DNA of 64,000 bases, taken from Flammeovirgaceae bacterium (GTDB lineage Bacteria; Bacteroidota; Bacteroidia; Cytophagales; Cyclobacteriaceae). The translations under genes and the position numbers were made by a program. The stretch is taken from positions 62,001-126,000 of the forward strand of contig JADJRT010000002.1 in NCBI GenBank assembly GCA_016712035.1, read 5' to 3'. The notes beneath the pieces are model-generated. The model searched no databases and had not been told where the DNA came from. It saw only the letters and a list, made by a program, of their open reading frames with translations. Numbering within the stretch: position 1 is the first letter of the stretch; each line of letters begins with the position of its first letter. Shown piece by piece: positions 21,041-30,301 of the stretch.

Positions 21041-21601
21041 ATGACGGAAGATGAAATCCGTAAAGAGTTGGCAATCCTGGAGCGATCCAAAAAAGACTCG
21101 CAGGCTTTTGGCGAGTTGTACGAGAAATACTTTGACAGGATTTTCAATTTTATTTACCGGCAAACCGATGATGAAGAACTCGCGGGTGACCTGTGTTCTC
21201 AAACTTTTGTCAATGCCCTTCACAATCTTCCTAAATATGAATTCCGCGGTTTTCCCTTTTCGGCCTGGCTTTATAAAATAGCCGGCAATGAGGTAAATAA
21301 GCACTACCGAAAAAATAAGGGCAATAAAATTTTCAGTATCGAAGAATTGAAAGTTCGTGAACTTGTGGAGCAAGCAACGGAAGGTTGGGATGAGGAGCTT
21401 GTAGAGCGATTAATTAAGTATATGAATGAGTTGCCTACCGATATGATTCAGGTATTGGAGCTGCGCTTTTTTGAAGACAAGGATTTTAAAGAAATTGCTT
21501 TTATTCTTGATATGACGGAAAGTGGCGCGAAGATGCGAACCTACCGGGCGATCGATAAATTAAGAACGAATTTTAATCTAAAGTTGAAGTACAATGGGTA
21601 A
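21041..21601 (+). CDS. ECF-type RNA polymerase sigma factor
   Basis: 186 residues. Region 2: AFGELYEKYFDRIFNFIYRQ, EELAGDLCSQTFVNAL, GFPFSAWLYKIAGNEVNKHYRK. Region 4: LPTDMIQVLELRFFEDKDFKEI followed by the helix-turn-helix AFILDMTESGAKMRTYRAIDKL. These are the normal sigma-70 family 2 and 4 blocks of an ECF factor. No zinc-finger anti-sigma gene follows; instead a small membrane protein overlaps by 8 bases and a TonB-like protein comes next, so the small membrane protein may be the regulatory partner. Confidence 0.93.
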   Translation: MTEDEIRKELAILERSKKDSQAFGELYEKYFDRIFNFIYRQTDDEELAGDLCSQTFVNALHNLPKYEFRGFPFSAWLYKIAGNEVNKHYRKNKGNKIFSIEELKVRELVEQATEGWDEELVERLIKYMNELPTDMIQVLELRFFEDKDFKEIAFILDMTESGAKMRTYRAIDKLRTNFNLKLKYNG

Positions 21602-21848
21602 GCACGAAATCCGGTTGCGAAGACAACGCCTATCGGCTCGCGGAAGCGATCGGTTCCGGAATTATGGTGCCGTATTAAAACAACATGGCGAAGAGAAGCG
21701 AATCAAATTAATCACGCGCATCTTTACTTTTCTATTTTTGATTATCGCGTTGATTATTGTTCTCATTGTTATTGCGCGTTGGGAAAACAAGCATAGCGAA
21801 CCGCAACCCAATGCGTCTTCGAAAGAAATTATCAATAAAATAACGTGA
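21594..21848 (+). CDS. Small single-pass membrane protein coupled to the sigma factor
   Basis: 84 residues: a basic cytoplasmic N terminus (RLRRQRLSARGSDRFRN), one membrane helix (IFTFLFLIIALIIVLIVIARW) and a short polar tail. The start ATG lies inside the end of the sigma gene (8-base overlap), so it is translationally coupled. Family not recognised. Position suggests an anti-sigma or membrane tether, but nothing in the sequence proves this. Confidence 0.7.
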   Translation: MGKHEIRLRRQRLSARGSDRFRNYGAVLKQHGEEKRIKLITRIFTFLFLIIALIIVLIVIARWENKHSEPQPNASSKEIINKIT

Positions 21849-21895
21849 CTTCCATAAGGGCGATACATTAAGAAGTTGTATCTACCTATCTCATT

Positions 21896-22570
21896 ATGGA
21901 AACGAAAAAAAATCCCGATAAGGATATTTATCGGCACACTTCAAAATTCTTTTTGATTGGACTGATCATCAGCGTAACAATGGTGATTACTGCCTTTGAG
22001 TGGCGAAGCAAGAAAAAGGAAATAGTTATCCGCCTTATTGATCAGCCAATGGAATCGTTACTGGAAGTAAAGGCCACGAACCATGATCCTACCCCGGCAC
22101 CACCGTTGATTAAACAAACTTCAACCAAAGCAATATCTACAGAAATTATAAAGATATATTTTGTAGAAAATGATGCGAGTCCTGAAATCGATAAAGAGTT
22201 GGATAATGATGAGCCACTAACGCCATTGGTGAACGAGTTGCCAAGTGAATCTTTTGAGGATATCTTTCTCTTTGCTGAAGTACAACCTACACCCATTGGG
22301 GGATATGAAAAATTTTATTTCTACATCTCAAAGAATCTGAAATATCCGCGCATGGCACAACGTAATCATATTGAGGGCAAAGTATTTATTGAATTTGTGG
22401 TAGATAAAAATGGATCGGCAACGCAACTCAAAATAATAAAGGGTATTGGTAGTGGCTGCAATGAAGAAGCCATTAGGGTGTTGGCCCAAACCCGATGGGA
22501 GCCCGGTAAACAGCGAGGCAAACCCGTTAAGGTTAGAATGACAATGTCTGTTAATTTTGTTCTGGATTAA
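21896..22570 (+). CDS. TonB-family energy-transduction-like protein
   Basis: 224 residues: cytoplasmic N terminus, one membrane helix (FFLIGLIISVTMVITAFEW), a flexible acidic/proline linker (residues ~45-120), then a TonB C-terminal domain: YFYISKNLKYPRMAQRNHIE, GKVFIEFVVDKNGSATQLKI, GCNEEAIRVLAQT, WEPGKQRGKPVKVRM. This fits Bacteroidetes TonB proteins (PF03544). It is 47 bases after the small membrane protein and may share its transcript. Whether it drives outer-membrane receptors or is a regulatory TonB-like protein cannot be said; no TonB-dependent receptor or ExbBD genes are in the window. Confidence 0.88.
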   Translation: METKKNPDKDIYRHTSKFFLIGLIISVTMVITAFEWRSKKKEIVIRLIDQPMESLLEVKATNHDPTPAPPLIKQTSTKAISTEIIKIYFVENDASPEIDKELDNDEPLTPLVNELPSESFEDIFLFAEVQPTPIGGYEKFYFYISKNLKYPRMAQRNHIEGKVFIEFVVDKNGSATQLKIIKGIGSGCNEEAIRVLAQTRWEPGKQRGKPVKVRMTMSVNFVLD

Positions 22571-22601
22571 AGTGATTTCCAACATTGGCAGTACCGCAAC
22601 T

Positions 22602-22632
22602 TTTGGTGAAAATCATTATTTGGTTACCTTTG
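22602..22632 (+). promoter_or_regulatory. Bacteroidetes-type promoter of tRNA-Arg
   Basis: TTTG at 22602-22605, 19-base spacer, TACCTTTG at 22625-22632, matching the Bacteroidetes sigma-A consensus TTTG-N19-TAnnTTTG. It ends 11 bases before the mature tRNA. Confidence 0.75.
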
Positions 22633-22643
22633 CAGACTATTTT

Positions 22644-22717
22644 GGGCCTGTAGCTTAACTGAATAGAGTATCTGACTACGGATCAGAAGGTTGGGGGTTT
22701 GAATCCCTCCAGGCTCA
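22644..22717 (+). tRNA. tRNA-Arg (anticodon ACG)
   Basis: Cloverleaf read by eye: acceptor stem GGGCCTG pairs with CAGGCTC (one G-T), anticodon stem TCTGA/TCAGA with loop CTACGGA, so positions 34-36 are ACG; T arm GGGGG-TTTGAAT-CCCTCC region; discriminator A at 22717. No CCA is encoded. 74 bases. Confidence 0.95.
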
Positions 22718-22728
22718 CTTTTTAAAAT

Positions 22729-22759
22729 CCTAACTCAAATTGAATGGGTTAGGTTTTTT
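22729..22759 (+). terminator. Intrinsic terminator after tRNA-Arg
   Basis: Hairpin CCTAACTC (22729-22736) with GGGTTAGG (22746-22753), one T-G pair, 9-base loop, followed by TTTTTT at 22754-22759. Confidence 0.8.
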
Positions 22760-22816
22760 ATTTCAAACAGAAATATTAACCTGATTTTAACCGTTAAGTA
22801 CTTTAAAACCGGTCGG

Positions 22817-23569
22817 ATGAAAAAAATAGTGAGTTTGATTCTCTTTGTGTTGGTATCCACCTTCGCTTTTGGTCAATATGAGACAATAAAGAAAACGGCA
22901 AGACCCAGCATTCCCGGAACATTTATGGTTGATTTGGGTGTAAATCAGGCCATTAAAGCCCCTAGTACCTGGGATCAGGGCTGGTGGGGATCGCGCACGG
23001 TCAATGTATACTATCAATATTCTATGCGGTTCGGCCGATCAAAATTTAGCTTAAACCCGGGTATTGGACTTAGTTTAGAGCGCTGGAAGTTCGTTAATGG
23101 AGCTACCCTTATGGACACGGTTGAGTTGGATAGTTATCCGGATGGTCCCGCTTCCTTTGATCAGGTTGAACAATACAATTTGCTTAGTCCTCAAAGAATC
23201 TATCCTTCGCTGGCTGATAAATCCATGTTAGTGGCGAATTATATTGAAATTCCAATTGACTTCCGGTTTGACACAAAGCCCGAAGACATTGCAAGAAGTT
23301 TTAATGTAGCGTTGGGTGGTCGCATTGGGTATCTCTATGATTCCTTTAGAAAAGTAAAGTTCGAGGATAAAGGTGAAACGGTTAAAGACAAGTATAAATC
23401 ACCCCTTGGACTTAATCGGCTTAGATACGGAATTTATGCCCGAATAGGCGTTGGAAGTATTACTCTGTTTTCATTCTACAATCTTTCCAATATGTTTGAG
23501 AAAGGTAAAGGTCCTTTGGGGGCCGATTTTAATACTATCACGTACGGCATCTCGGTAAACGGATTTTAA
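22817..23569 (+). CDS. PorT-like outer-membrane beta-barrel protein
   Basis: 250 residues with signal peptide MKKIVSLILFVLVSTFAFGQ. The body is a small barrel: VNVYYQYSMRFGRSKFSLNP, LEIPIDFRF-type strand (ANYIEIPIDFRFDTKP), FNVALGGRIGYLYDS, YGIYARIGVGSITLFSFY, and a final strand ITYGISVNGF. The pattern -IEIPl-x-rf- then -GG-x-iGYL- fits the outer-membrane protein PF13568 group. Complete. Function unknown. Its stop is directly next to the stop of the convergent enoyl-CoA hydratase gene with no spacer. Confidence 0.78.
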   Translation: MKKIVSLILFVLVSTFAFGQYETIKKTARPSIPGTFMVDLGVNQAIKAPSTWDQGWWGSRTVNVYYQYSMRFGRSKFSLNPGIGLSLERWKFVNGATLMDTVELDSYPDGPASFDQVEQYNLLSPQRIYPSLADKSMLVANYIEIPIDFRFDTKPEDIARSFNVALGGRIGYLYDSFRKVKFEDKGETVKDKYKSPLGLNRLRYGIYARIGVGSITLFSFYNLSNMFEKGKGPLGADFNTITYGISVNGF

Positions 23570-24352
23570 TCACGATCCTTTAAATGCAGGTTTTCGTTTT
23601 TCAAGAAATGCAGTGACTCCCTCTTTATAATCGTTGGAGGTGCCGGCAATCTCCTGGCAATACGTTTCATAATCCAACATTTGATCTAAATCAGAAATGC
23701 TTGATTTATTCAGCATCTTTTTAATCAGGCCTATAGATTTGGTAGGCGCCTGTGCGAAATAATCTGTGTATTCTTTAACCACCCCATCTAATTGATCGGC
23801 CGTGGTTACCCGATTAACAAGTCCTAACTGTAGCGCTTCACTTGCTTTTACCCGGCTGCCCATGGAGCATAACTCAAAGGCCTTGGCCATACCCACTAAT
23901 CGCGGTAAAAAGTAAGACGAGCCTGAATCCGGCACTAATCCTATGTTAATAAACACTTCAATAAGAGTAGCTTCTTCTGTTGCTACAATCATATCGCACG
24001 CCAGTGCAAAGGAACAACCAGCGCCAGCAGCAACACCATTGAGTCGGCAGATTATTGGCTTTGGTAATGATCGCATAGAGCGAATGATTGGATTATATCG
24101 TTTCGAAAGCGATTCCATGAACGATCTCTTTTCCGCACCCGCCACAGCTTTCAAATCCTGCCCCGAACAAAAAGCTTTGCCCGCGCCAGTCAGAACAACT
24201 ACGCGCACTTGTTCATCTTTACCCACCGCTTTGAAAGCATCCTGAAGTTCGTAGGTAATACCATCATTTAACGCATTATAAACTTCGGGTCTGTTAAGTG
24301 TGATAGTTGCCACACCTGCAGCAACTTCATATTTCAGAAATTGAAAATCCAT
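23570..24352 (-). CDS. Enoyl-CoA hydratase/isomerase family protein (PaaG-like)
   Basis: 260 residues, crotonase fold: VATITLNRPEVYNALNDG, oxyanion-hole AFCSGQDLKAVAG and NGVAAGAGCSFALACD, then IGLVPDSGSSYFLPRLVG and a C-terminal FLEKRKPAF. The GLVPDSG-S/G-FFLPRL form is that of PaaG, 2-(1,2-epoxy-1,2-dihydrophenyl)acetyl-CoA isomerase. No other paa gene is near, so a general beta-oxidation role is equally possible. Confidence 0.88.
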   Translation of the reverse strand: MDFQFLKYEVAAGVATITLNRPEVYNALNDGITYELQDAFKAVGKDEQVRVVVLTGAGKAFCSGQDLKAVAGAEKRSFMESLSKRYNPIIRSMRSLPKPIICRLNGVAAGAGCSFALACDMIVATEEATLIEVFINIGLVPDSGSSYFLPRLVGMAKAFELCSMGSRVKASEALQLGLVNRVTTADQLDGVVKEYTDYFAQAPTKSIGLIKKMLNKSSISDLDQMLDYETYCQEIAGTSNDYKEGVTAFLEKRKPAFKGS

Positions 24353-24356
24353 AGTT

Positions 24357-24971
24357 TTAAAATAAAAAGATGATTCCTAAGAAACCAATTGAAAAGCCTA
24401 CCAAACTACCTACCAACACTTGCCGCGGAGTATGTGAATTTAAATAAAGTCTTGATGACATAACCAGCCCGGCGATTACTAAGGCGATGGCTGTAGGCCA
24501 AAGCAAATACGATTGCTCCAACGCCTTATTTAATGGAAGGATAATACCTATACCACCCCATACCCCTAAACTGTGAATACTGACTTTGTAAAACAGCGTA
24601 AGCAATGATGACACCACTACCAGCACCGTTACTAATAAGATTAAGTGATTAAAGTTTGAGGAGAACCTTAGCTTGTTATAAAACAAAAATGAGGTAACTA
24701 CATAAATCAATGAAATGGCCAGGACGGGCACGATTCGTTCTCTGCGCGTATCCAGGGTGTAACTGGAAATTGTCCCGAATAATCTAAACACAAGAATATT
24801 TACAGCGGGAAGTAAGAAGGTAAAACAAAAAACGAATGCCAGAATTATTTTAAAGTCTTCGGGAGCTATCATCAGCAGCGATGGAAAGTAAAAACCCAAT
24901 AGTGATACCAGATAGGTGGTGAGCAGCAAGGGATGAAAAATTATCGAAATAATAGTAGCTAGTATTCTCAC
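24357..24971 (-). CDS. PAP2-like integral membrane protein
   Basis: 204 residues, about six membrane segments (HPLLLTTYLVSLLGFYFP, IILAFVFCFTFLLPAVNIL, PVLAISLIYVVTSFLFY, LILLVTVLVVVSSLLTLFY, VGSLVGFSIGFLGIIFLF). The pair SIHSLGVWGGIG and SSRLYLNSHTPRQVLVGSLVG matches the second and third conserved patches of PAP2 phosphatases (SxHs..., R-x5-HtxxqvlaG), but the first K-x6-RP motif is not evident, so activity is uncertain. The start overlaps the end of rpoN by 4 bases. Confidence 0.72.
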   Translation of the reverse strand: MRILATIISIIFHPLLLTTYLVSLLGFYFPSLLMIAPEDFKIILAFVFCFTFLLPAVNILVFRLFGTISSYTLDTRRERIVPVLAISLIYVVTSFLFYNKLRFSSNFNHLILLVTVLVVVSSLLTLFYKVSIHSLGVWGGIGIILPLNKALEQSYLLWPTAIALVIAGLVMSSRLYLNSHTPRQVLVGSLVGFSIGFLGIIFLF

Positions 24972-26439
24972 CGCATTTCCTTTCGTAAACGAGCCACCGG
25001 TATGTTTAGCTGCTCTCTGTATTTTGCCACGGTTCGTCTCGCTATATTATATCCCTTTTCATTTAGTAAGTCTTCCAACTTGTCGTCCGAAAAGGGTTTG
25101 TTTTTATCTTCCACTTCAATCAGGTCCTTAATGATCTGTTTAACCTCACGACTGCTTACTTCTTCACCCGAATCTGTTGCAATGCCTTCTGAGAAAAAAT
25201 ATTTGAGAGGATAAACACCAAAGTCAGTTTGCACCGTTTTGCTGCTGGCTACACGGCTTACCGTGGAGATATCCATGTTAATAATCTGAGCAATATCTTT
25301 AAGGATCATGGGGCGGAGTTTTGTTTCATCACCCTCCTGAAAATAATCAAATTGAAAATCTACAATAGCGCGCATCGTCCGCAAAAGTGTATGCTGCCGC
25401 TGCTTAATTGCATCAATAAACCATTTGGCCGCATCCAGTTTCTGCTTCACAAACGAAACGGCTTCTTTCAACTTCTTATCCTTCTTATCGCCTTTGTCGT
25501 AAGCCTTAAACATTTCAGAGTACGACCGACTAATCCTCAACTCTGGCGCATTGCGCGAATTTAGGGCAAGCTCTAGTTTTCCATTATTGTTTGAAAGAAT
25601 AAAATCCGGAATTACATATTGATTTTTAGCCATGCCCGTATTCAATTCTCCCCCGGGTTTAGGGTTTAACCTTACGATTAACTCGATGGCATCTTTAATA
25701 TAATCTTCGTCATCCAAATCGAGCTTTTAAGAATCTTGGGGTAATGTTTTTTGGTAAACTCTTCATAACATTCCTGAATGATGCGCTTTCCTACAATTAC
25801 ATCAACATCCTGGCCATCATCCATGCGATCGAGTTGCAACAATAAACACTCTTGTAAATTACGAGCGGCAATACCAGCGGGATCGAAGGATTGTATTCGA
25901 TGTAGAATTATTTCAACTTCTTCAAGGTTAGCCTCTAGGTTTTGAGAAAAGGCAAGGTCATTCACGATGGATTCCAGATCGCGCCTGATGTAACCATCAC
26001 CCTCAATACTGCCAATCAATTGTTTACCAATCGTTAACTCACGATCGCTAAGCCCGAGAAACCCAAGCTGCGTGCTAAGAGTTTCATGAAGCGATGTTCC
26101 CATGGGTATAGGCATTTCCCGATCGTCATCATCATCGCCATCACCCTCCGATTGCGTCTTATAACTATTATAGTCATCATCGCGGAGGTAATCTTTAATA
26201 TCAATATCCTCTTGCGAGGAAATGGTTTCCGTTTTTTCCTCAGTAGGCTCATCCGAAGGATCATTTTTGTCCTCCTCCTCTTGCTCATCTTCACCCTCTT
26301 CTAAAACCGGATTAATTTCCAATTCCTCCTCAATTCTGTTTTCTAACTCGGCTGTAGGCACCTGCAACAATTTGATAAACTGAATCTGCTGAGGAGATAG
26401 CTTTTGTTGAAGACTTTGATGTAAACTTAGTTTCTGCAT
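24968..26439 (-). CDS. rpoN: RNA polymerase sigma-54 factor, frameshifted
   Basis: Directs RNA polymerase to -24/-12 promoters with AAA+ activators. First frame (26439-25678): region I MQKLSLHQSLQQKLSPQQIQ with LLQVPTAELENRIEEELEIN, an acidic region II (EGEDEQEEEDKND), and core-binding start. Second frame (25717-24968): RLNPKPGG, the helix-turn-helix DIAQIINMDISTVSRVASSK and the RpoN box ARRTVAKYRE at the C terminus. The two are joined by adding one A to the AAAA run at about 25724-25728, giving YPKILKKLDLDDEDYIKD. About 490 residues in total, normal for the family. The downstream membrane-protein gene overlaps its stop by 4 bases. Confidence 0.95.
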
Positions 26440-26597
26440 AACATTCGGGGTAAAGTTACCAATTCAGTGTATCAGTAAAAAGCGGCTTACAGCCTCCAAG
26501 TAGTATTTTATTATACCCTAGTGTCGGTTATATTCAGTAAGTTGATTTTGATTAAAATTTCAAAATGACGTTTTTTGCGATCCCAATTTCAGTTATT

Positions 26598-28034
26598 ATG
26601 AAACGAACTAAGATTAAAGGTTTATTGGCCACAAGCCCCACTGGTGAAACGGTGAAAGTAGAGGGCTGGGTACGCACATTTCGAAATAGTCAATTCATTT
26701 CTATAAATGATGGATCTACCATACAAAACCTCCAAGCCGTAGTAGAACTTAATTCACTGGACGAAGTTACACTGAAACGGATTACTACAGGAGCTTGCAT
26801 TTCTGTGACTGGTGAATTGGTTGCCTCCCTTGGCAAAGGCCAGGCTGTTGAGGTAAAAGTAAAAGAACTACAGATTTTGGGCGATTGCGATGCTGAAGCT
26901 TATCCCCTTCAATTAAAGAACAGACCTAGTTTAGAATATCTTCGTGAAATCGCGCATCTACGTTCGCGCACTAATACGTTTGGGGCTGTCATGCGCGTGC
27001 GCCATGCCATGGCCTTTGCGATCCATAAATTTTTTAACGATCGTGGTTTCGTTTATATCCATACTCCTATTATTACTGGTTCGGATGCTGAAGGTGCCGG
27101 TGCTATGTTTCGCGTAACAACTTTAAGTCCTGAAAATCCTCCATTGGATGAGCAAGGACACATCAATCACAAAGAAGATTTTTTTGGTAAGGAAACGAAC
27201 CTTACGGTGTCAGGTCAATTAGAAGGTGAAACGTATGCTTTGGCGTTAAGTGAGATTTATACTTTCGGTCCAACGTTTCGTGCTGAAAACTCTAACACAA
27301 CGCGTCACCTGGCTGAGTTTTGGATGATTGAGCCAGAGATGGCGTTCTATGATATTCAGGATAACATGCAACTAGCGACAGACTTGTTACAATACCTGGT
27401 AAAATATGCGTTGGACAATTGCGCAGAAGATTTAGAATTTTTAAACAAGCGGGCTTTAGATGAAGACGCAACCAAGCCGCAAGATCAGCGCAGTGAATTA
27501 AGTTTACTTGACCGATTGAAATTTGTAACTGAAAATGAATTTCAAAAATTAAGTTATACGGAAGCTATCGACATTCTAAAAAATTCAAATCCCAACAAGA
27601 AAAAGAAATTTCAATACCTGATTGATTCATGGGGCGTTGATTTGCAATCGGAGCACGAACGCTATCTGGTAGAAAAGCATTTTAAAAAGCCTGTTATACT
27701 TTACAACTACCCGAAGGAAATCAAAGCATTTTACATGCGGCAGAATGAAGACAATAAAACAGTAGCTGCTATGGATGTTTTGTTTCCGGGTATCGGAGAA
27801 ATCATTGGGGGCTCTCAGCGTGAGGAGCGCTATAGTAACCTACTTGCCCGCATTAAAGAAATGAACCTGCCTGAAAAAGAACTTTGGTGGTATCTGGACT
27901 TGCGCAAGTTTGGCTCGGCACCACACAGTGGTTTTGGCCTTGGCTTCGAACGCTTGATGCTGTTTGTTACCGGCATGACCAACATTCGCGATGTTATTCC
28001 ATTCCCGCGGTTTCCAGGGAATGCAGAGTTTTAA
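26598..28034 (+). CDS. asnS: Asparaginyl-tRNA synthetase
   Basis: Class II aminoacyl-tRNA synthetase charging tRNA-Asn. The anticodon-binding OB fold (VKVEGWVRTFRNSQFISIND) is followed by the catalytic core with motif 1 region, motif 2 FRAENSNTTRHLAEFWMIEPE-like sequence (FRAENSNTTRHLAEF), and motif 3 GFGLGFERLMLFVTGM near the end. The open frame allows an ATG at 26565, but the family N terminus begins at MKRTKIKGLL, so I choose 26598, giving 478 residues. Complete, no frame break. Confidence 0.96.
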   Translation: MKRTKIKGLLATSPTGETVKVEGWVRTFRNSQFISINDGSTIQNLQAVVELNSLDEVTLKRITTGACISVTGELVASLGKGQAVEVKVKELQILGDCDAEAYPLQLKNRPSLEYLREIAHLRSRTNTFGAVMRVRHAMAFAIHKFFNDRGFVYIHTPIITGSDAEGAGAMFRVTTLSPENPPLDEQGHINHKEDFFGKETNLTVSGQLEGETYALALSEIYTFGPTFRAENSNTTRHLAEFWMIEPEMAFYDIQDNMQLATDLLQYLVKYALDNCAEDLEFLNKRALDEDATKPQDQRSELSLLDRLKFVTENEFQKLSYTEAIDILKNSNPNKKKKFQYLIDSWGVDLQSEHERYLVEKHFKKPVILYNYPKEIKAFYMRQNEDNKTVAAMDVLFPGIGEIIGGSQREERYSNLLARIKEMNLPEKELWWYLDLRKFGSAPHSGFGLGFERLMLFVTGMTNIRDVIPFPRFPGNAEF

Positions 28035-28045
28035 ATTAAAACTCT
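28025..28045. terminator. Small hairpin at the asnS / usp convergent ends
   Basis: AGAGTTTT (28025-28032) and AAAACTCT (28038-28045) form an 8-bp stem with a 5-base loop, covering both stop codons. AT-rich, so weak as a terminator. Confidence 0.35.
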
Positions 28046-28874
28046 ACTTCCGCTTAATCGCTAGCAGTGGGGTAATTGCCTGATAAGCAACTTTGCGCGT
28101 TACACTACGTCCGAAAATCTTTTCTTCTAAACTTAGTTTGTGCGTAAAGGTAGTTAACAAATCGGCCTTGGTTTGTTTTATGTAGCCCGCAATGGCCATG
28201 GTAATATCTTCTTCCAAAATCAATTTGAAATCCAACTTATCGTAATTCATTTTTTGAATGGCTGCCTCCACGGCTTGAATCGATGCATCCACTTTTTTAT
28301 CCATGATAGGTGCTACGTGAATCATGTGCACAGAAGACTCAAATATTTTGGCAAATTCCACAACAACATCCAGTTCTTTCTGAATGTTCTTTAAATCTGA
28401 GGCATAAACAATGTGCTTTAGGTTTTGGTAATTAGCTAATGCCGGAATAGCCAAAACCGGTACCGGGCATTCATCAATAACGGATACGGTCGTTCCGCCC
28501 AAGCGGGCTTTCTTCACAGCCGATGCGCCCTGCAAGCCCATTACCACCATATTGGTTGGATTTTTAGAGACATACTTACGCACCATCTCAGAAACGGTTC
28601 TCGCTTTAACCGGTTTAAATTCAATTGTATAGTTTCCTTTTGTTTGCTTTCTTAAATCGTTTACTAATTTATTTCCTTCTTCCTGCGAAATCTGTGCTAT
28701 TGACTTTTCAAGTAGCTTAGATTTTAGATTTGCCTTCGGGATTCCATCCAACCGCACAATATTGAGTATCGTGAAATGTGCGTCCAAAGGGCCAGCCATT
28801 TTTAGTGCATACTGCATAGCCACTTTTGATAAGGGCGAAAAATCGGTAAGAAGAACAATGTTAGGACCTTTCAT
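28044..28874 (-). CDS. Tandem universal stress protein (UspA family)
   Basis: 276 residues with two UspA domains. The first begins NIVLLTDFSPLSKVAMQYAL and has NMVVMGLQGASAV with a degenerate G-x2-G-x9-GS nucleotide site; the second begins HIVYASDLKNIQKELDVVVEFA and ends EKIFGRSVTRKVAYQAITPLLAI. The double form is common in Bacteroidetes. Cytosolic; general stress role, ATP-binding uncertain. Single gene. Confidence 0.88.
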   Translation of the reverse strand: MKGPNIVLLTDFSPLSKVAMQYALKMAGPLDAHFTILNIVRLDGIPKANLKSKLLEKSIAQISQEEGNKLVNDLRKQTKGNYTIEFKPVKARTVSEMVRKYVSKNPTNMVVMGLQGASAVKKARLGGTTVSVIDECPVPVLAIPALANYQNLKHIVYASDLKNIQKELDVVVEFAKIFESSVHMIHVAPIMDKKVDASIQAVEAAIQKMNYDKLDFKLILEEDITMAIAGYIKQTKADLLTTFTHKLSLEEKIFGRSVTRKVAYQAITPLLAIKRK

Positions 28875-28998
28875 TTGATATCAGTTGTTACAGGGCAAAA
28901 TTACAAAGGTTTAGAGTTATTTCGATAAAAATAATCCTGATGTAGTCACTTTACAACCTAATGAGATTTACCTTACAAGCGATTTAATCAGCTGTACC

Positions 28999-30225
28999 AT
29001 GAAAACAGGCAAGCTTCTTTTGTTTTTCCTTTCGATTACAATTTCTTATTCGGTAATGGGCCAGAAGATTGAGGAAAAAAATCTTAAAGGCCACATCCAG
29101 ATTTTGGCGAATGATGCAATGCAAGGACGCCAAACCGGGTCGGAAGGCGAGCGAATGGCACTGGACTATATCAAAAAACAGTTTACAGAATTAAACCTTT
29201 CCCCTAAAGGCGAAGGAAACGCCTTTGAGCAATCGTTTCCCTTTAAAGGTGGTATGCATGGCACTGGCGCGGAAGGCACGGTCCATAATGTGGTGGCTTA
29301 CATCGACAATCAGGCTTCTAAAACAATTATAATTGGTGCGCATTTCGATCATCTGGGTTTGGGCGAAAATGGAAGTTCGCTCGATGCTAATCCGCAAGGA
29401 AAAATTCATAATGGCGCGGATGACAACGCCTCGGGCGTGGCCGGTGTTATTGAGTTGGCCAGATACTTCTCTAAGAATAAAATAAAAGAGAATAACAATT
29501 TTCTTTTTATCTGCTTTAGTGGTGAAGAGTTAGGCCTGTTTGGTTCAAAATACTTTACAGAACACCCTACCCTTGACCTGAATCAGGTGAACTACATGAT
29601 CAATATGGATATGATTGGAAGACTTAACCCTACCACGAAAAGCGTTTCTGTAAGTGGTACAGGCACTAGTCCGGTTTGGGAACCCGCATTGAAAAGCATT
29701 TCCGGAACCAAGCTCTCCATTAAAACTGATTCAGCGGGAATAGGTCCTTCGGATCATACTTCGTTCTACTTAAAAGATATTCCAGTGTTGCATTTCTTTA
29801 CCGGATCGCACAGTGATTACCATAAACCTTCAGACGATTGGGATAAAATTAATTATGCAGGTGAAAAAGAAGTATTGGAACTTATTGTTACGCTGATCGA
29901 AAAATTAGACAAAGAACCTAAACTTGAATTTCTGGCAACAAAAAATAAGTCGATGAGTTCGGCAAGATCTTTTAAAGTAACCTTAGGTGTTATGCCAAGC
30001 TATACCTCCGATGCATCGGGCTTATTAGTTGATGGTGTTACGGAAGGCCGGCCTGCACAAAAAGCAGGAATAGAAACAGGAGATATTATTATTCAGATTG
30101 GAGAATACCCCATTCAGGATATTCAAAACTATATGGATGCTCTTGGTAAGTTTGAGAAAGGTCAAACAGTTCCTGTAAAGGTTAAGAGAAAGAGAGAAGT
30201 GCTTACGTTGGACGTTACTTTTTGA
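28999..30225 (+). CDS. Secreted M28-family aminopeptidase with C-terminal PDZ domain
   Basis: 408 residues. Signal peptide MKTGKLLLFFLSITISYSVMGQ; M28 catalytic domain with both zinc sites visible: IIGAHFDHLG (His), HNGADDNASGVAG (Asp), FICFSGEELGLFGS (catalytic and metal Glu), INMDMIGRL (Asp) and HSDYHKPSDD (His). The last ~80 residues form a PDZ domain (LLVDGVTEGRPAQKAGIETG, DIIIQIGEYPIQDIQNYMDAL). Periplasmic or outer-envelope peptidase. The PDZ domain probably presents substrate ends or regulates activity. Complete. Confidence 0.93.
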   Translation: MKTGKLLLFFLSITISYSVMGQKIEEKNLKGHIQILANDAMQGRQTGSEGERMALDYIKKQFTELNLSPKGEGNAFEQSFPFKGGMHGTGAEGTVHNVVAYIDNQASKTIIIGAHFDHLGLGENGSSLDANPQGKIHNGADDNASGVAGVIELARYFSKNKIKENNNFLFICFSGEELGLFGSKYFTEHPTLDLNQVNYMINMDMIGRLNPTTKSVSVSGTGTSPVWEPALKSISGTKLSIKTDSAGIGPSDHTSFYLKDIPVLHFFTGSHSDYHKPSDDWDKINYAGEKEVLELIVTLIEKLDKEPKLEFLATKNKSMSSARSFKVTLGVMPSYTSDASGLLVDGVTEGRPAQKAGIETGDIIIQIGEYPIQDIQNYMDALGKFEKGQTVPVKVKRKREVLTLDVTF

Positions 30226-30233
30226 TTTCAAAA

Positions 30234-30299
30234 GACAGTTGACAAAAATCAATTGACAATCTCTCTGCCTGCAGGCCAATTAAGCGTTTGTCAACTGTC
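30234..30299. terminator. Long inverted repeat between convergent genes
   Basis: GACAGTTGACAAA (30234-30246) and TTTGTCAACTGTC (30287-30299) are a perfect 13-bp inverted repeat with a 40-base loop containing CCTGCAGG. T-rich on both sides, so it can stop transcription from either the M28 gene or gnd. It resembles the TGACAATTG-type intergenic sequences also seen beside nuoD. Confidence 0.6.
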
Positions 30300-30301
30300 A
30301 A

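Noticed and set aside
26034..26304. Arg/Lys-rich and Ile-rich frames in the acidic part of rpoN
   Set aside because: Composition comes from the GAA/GAT-rich acidic linker of rpoN read in other frames.
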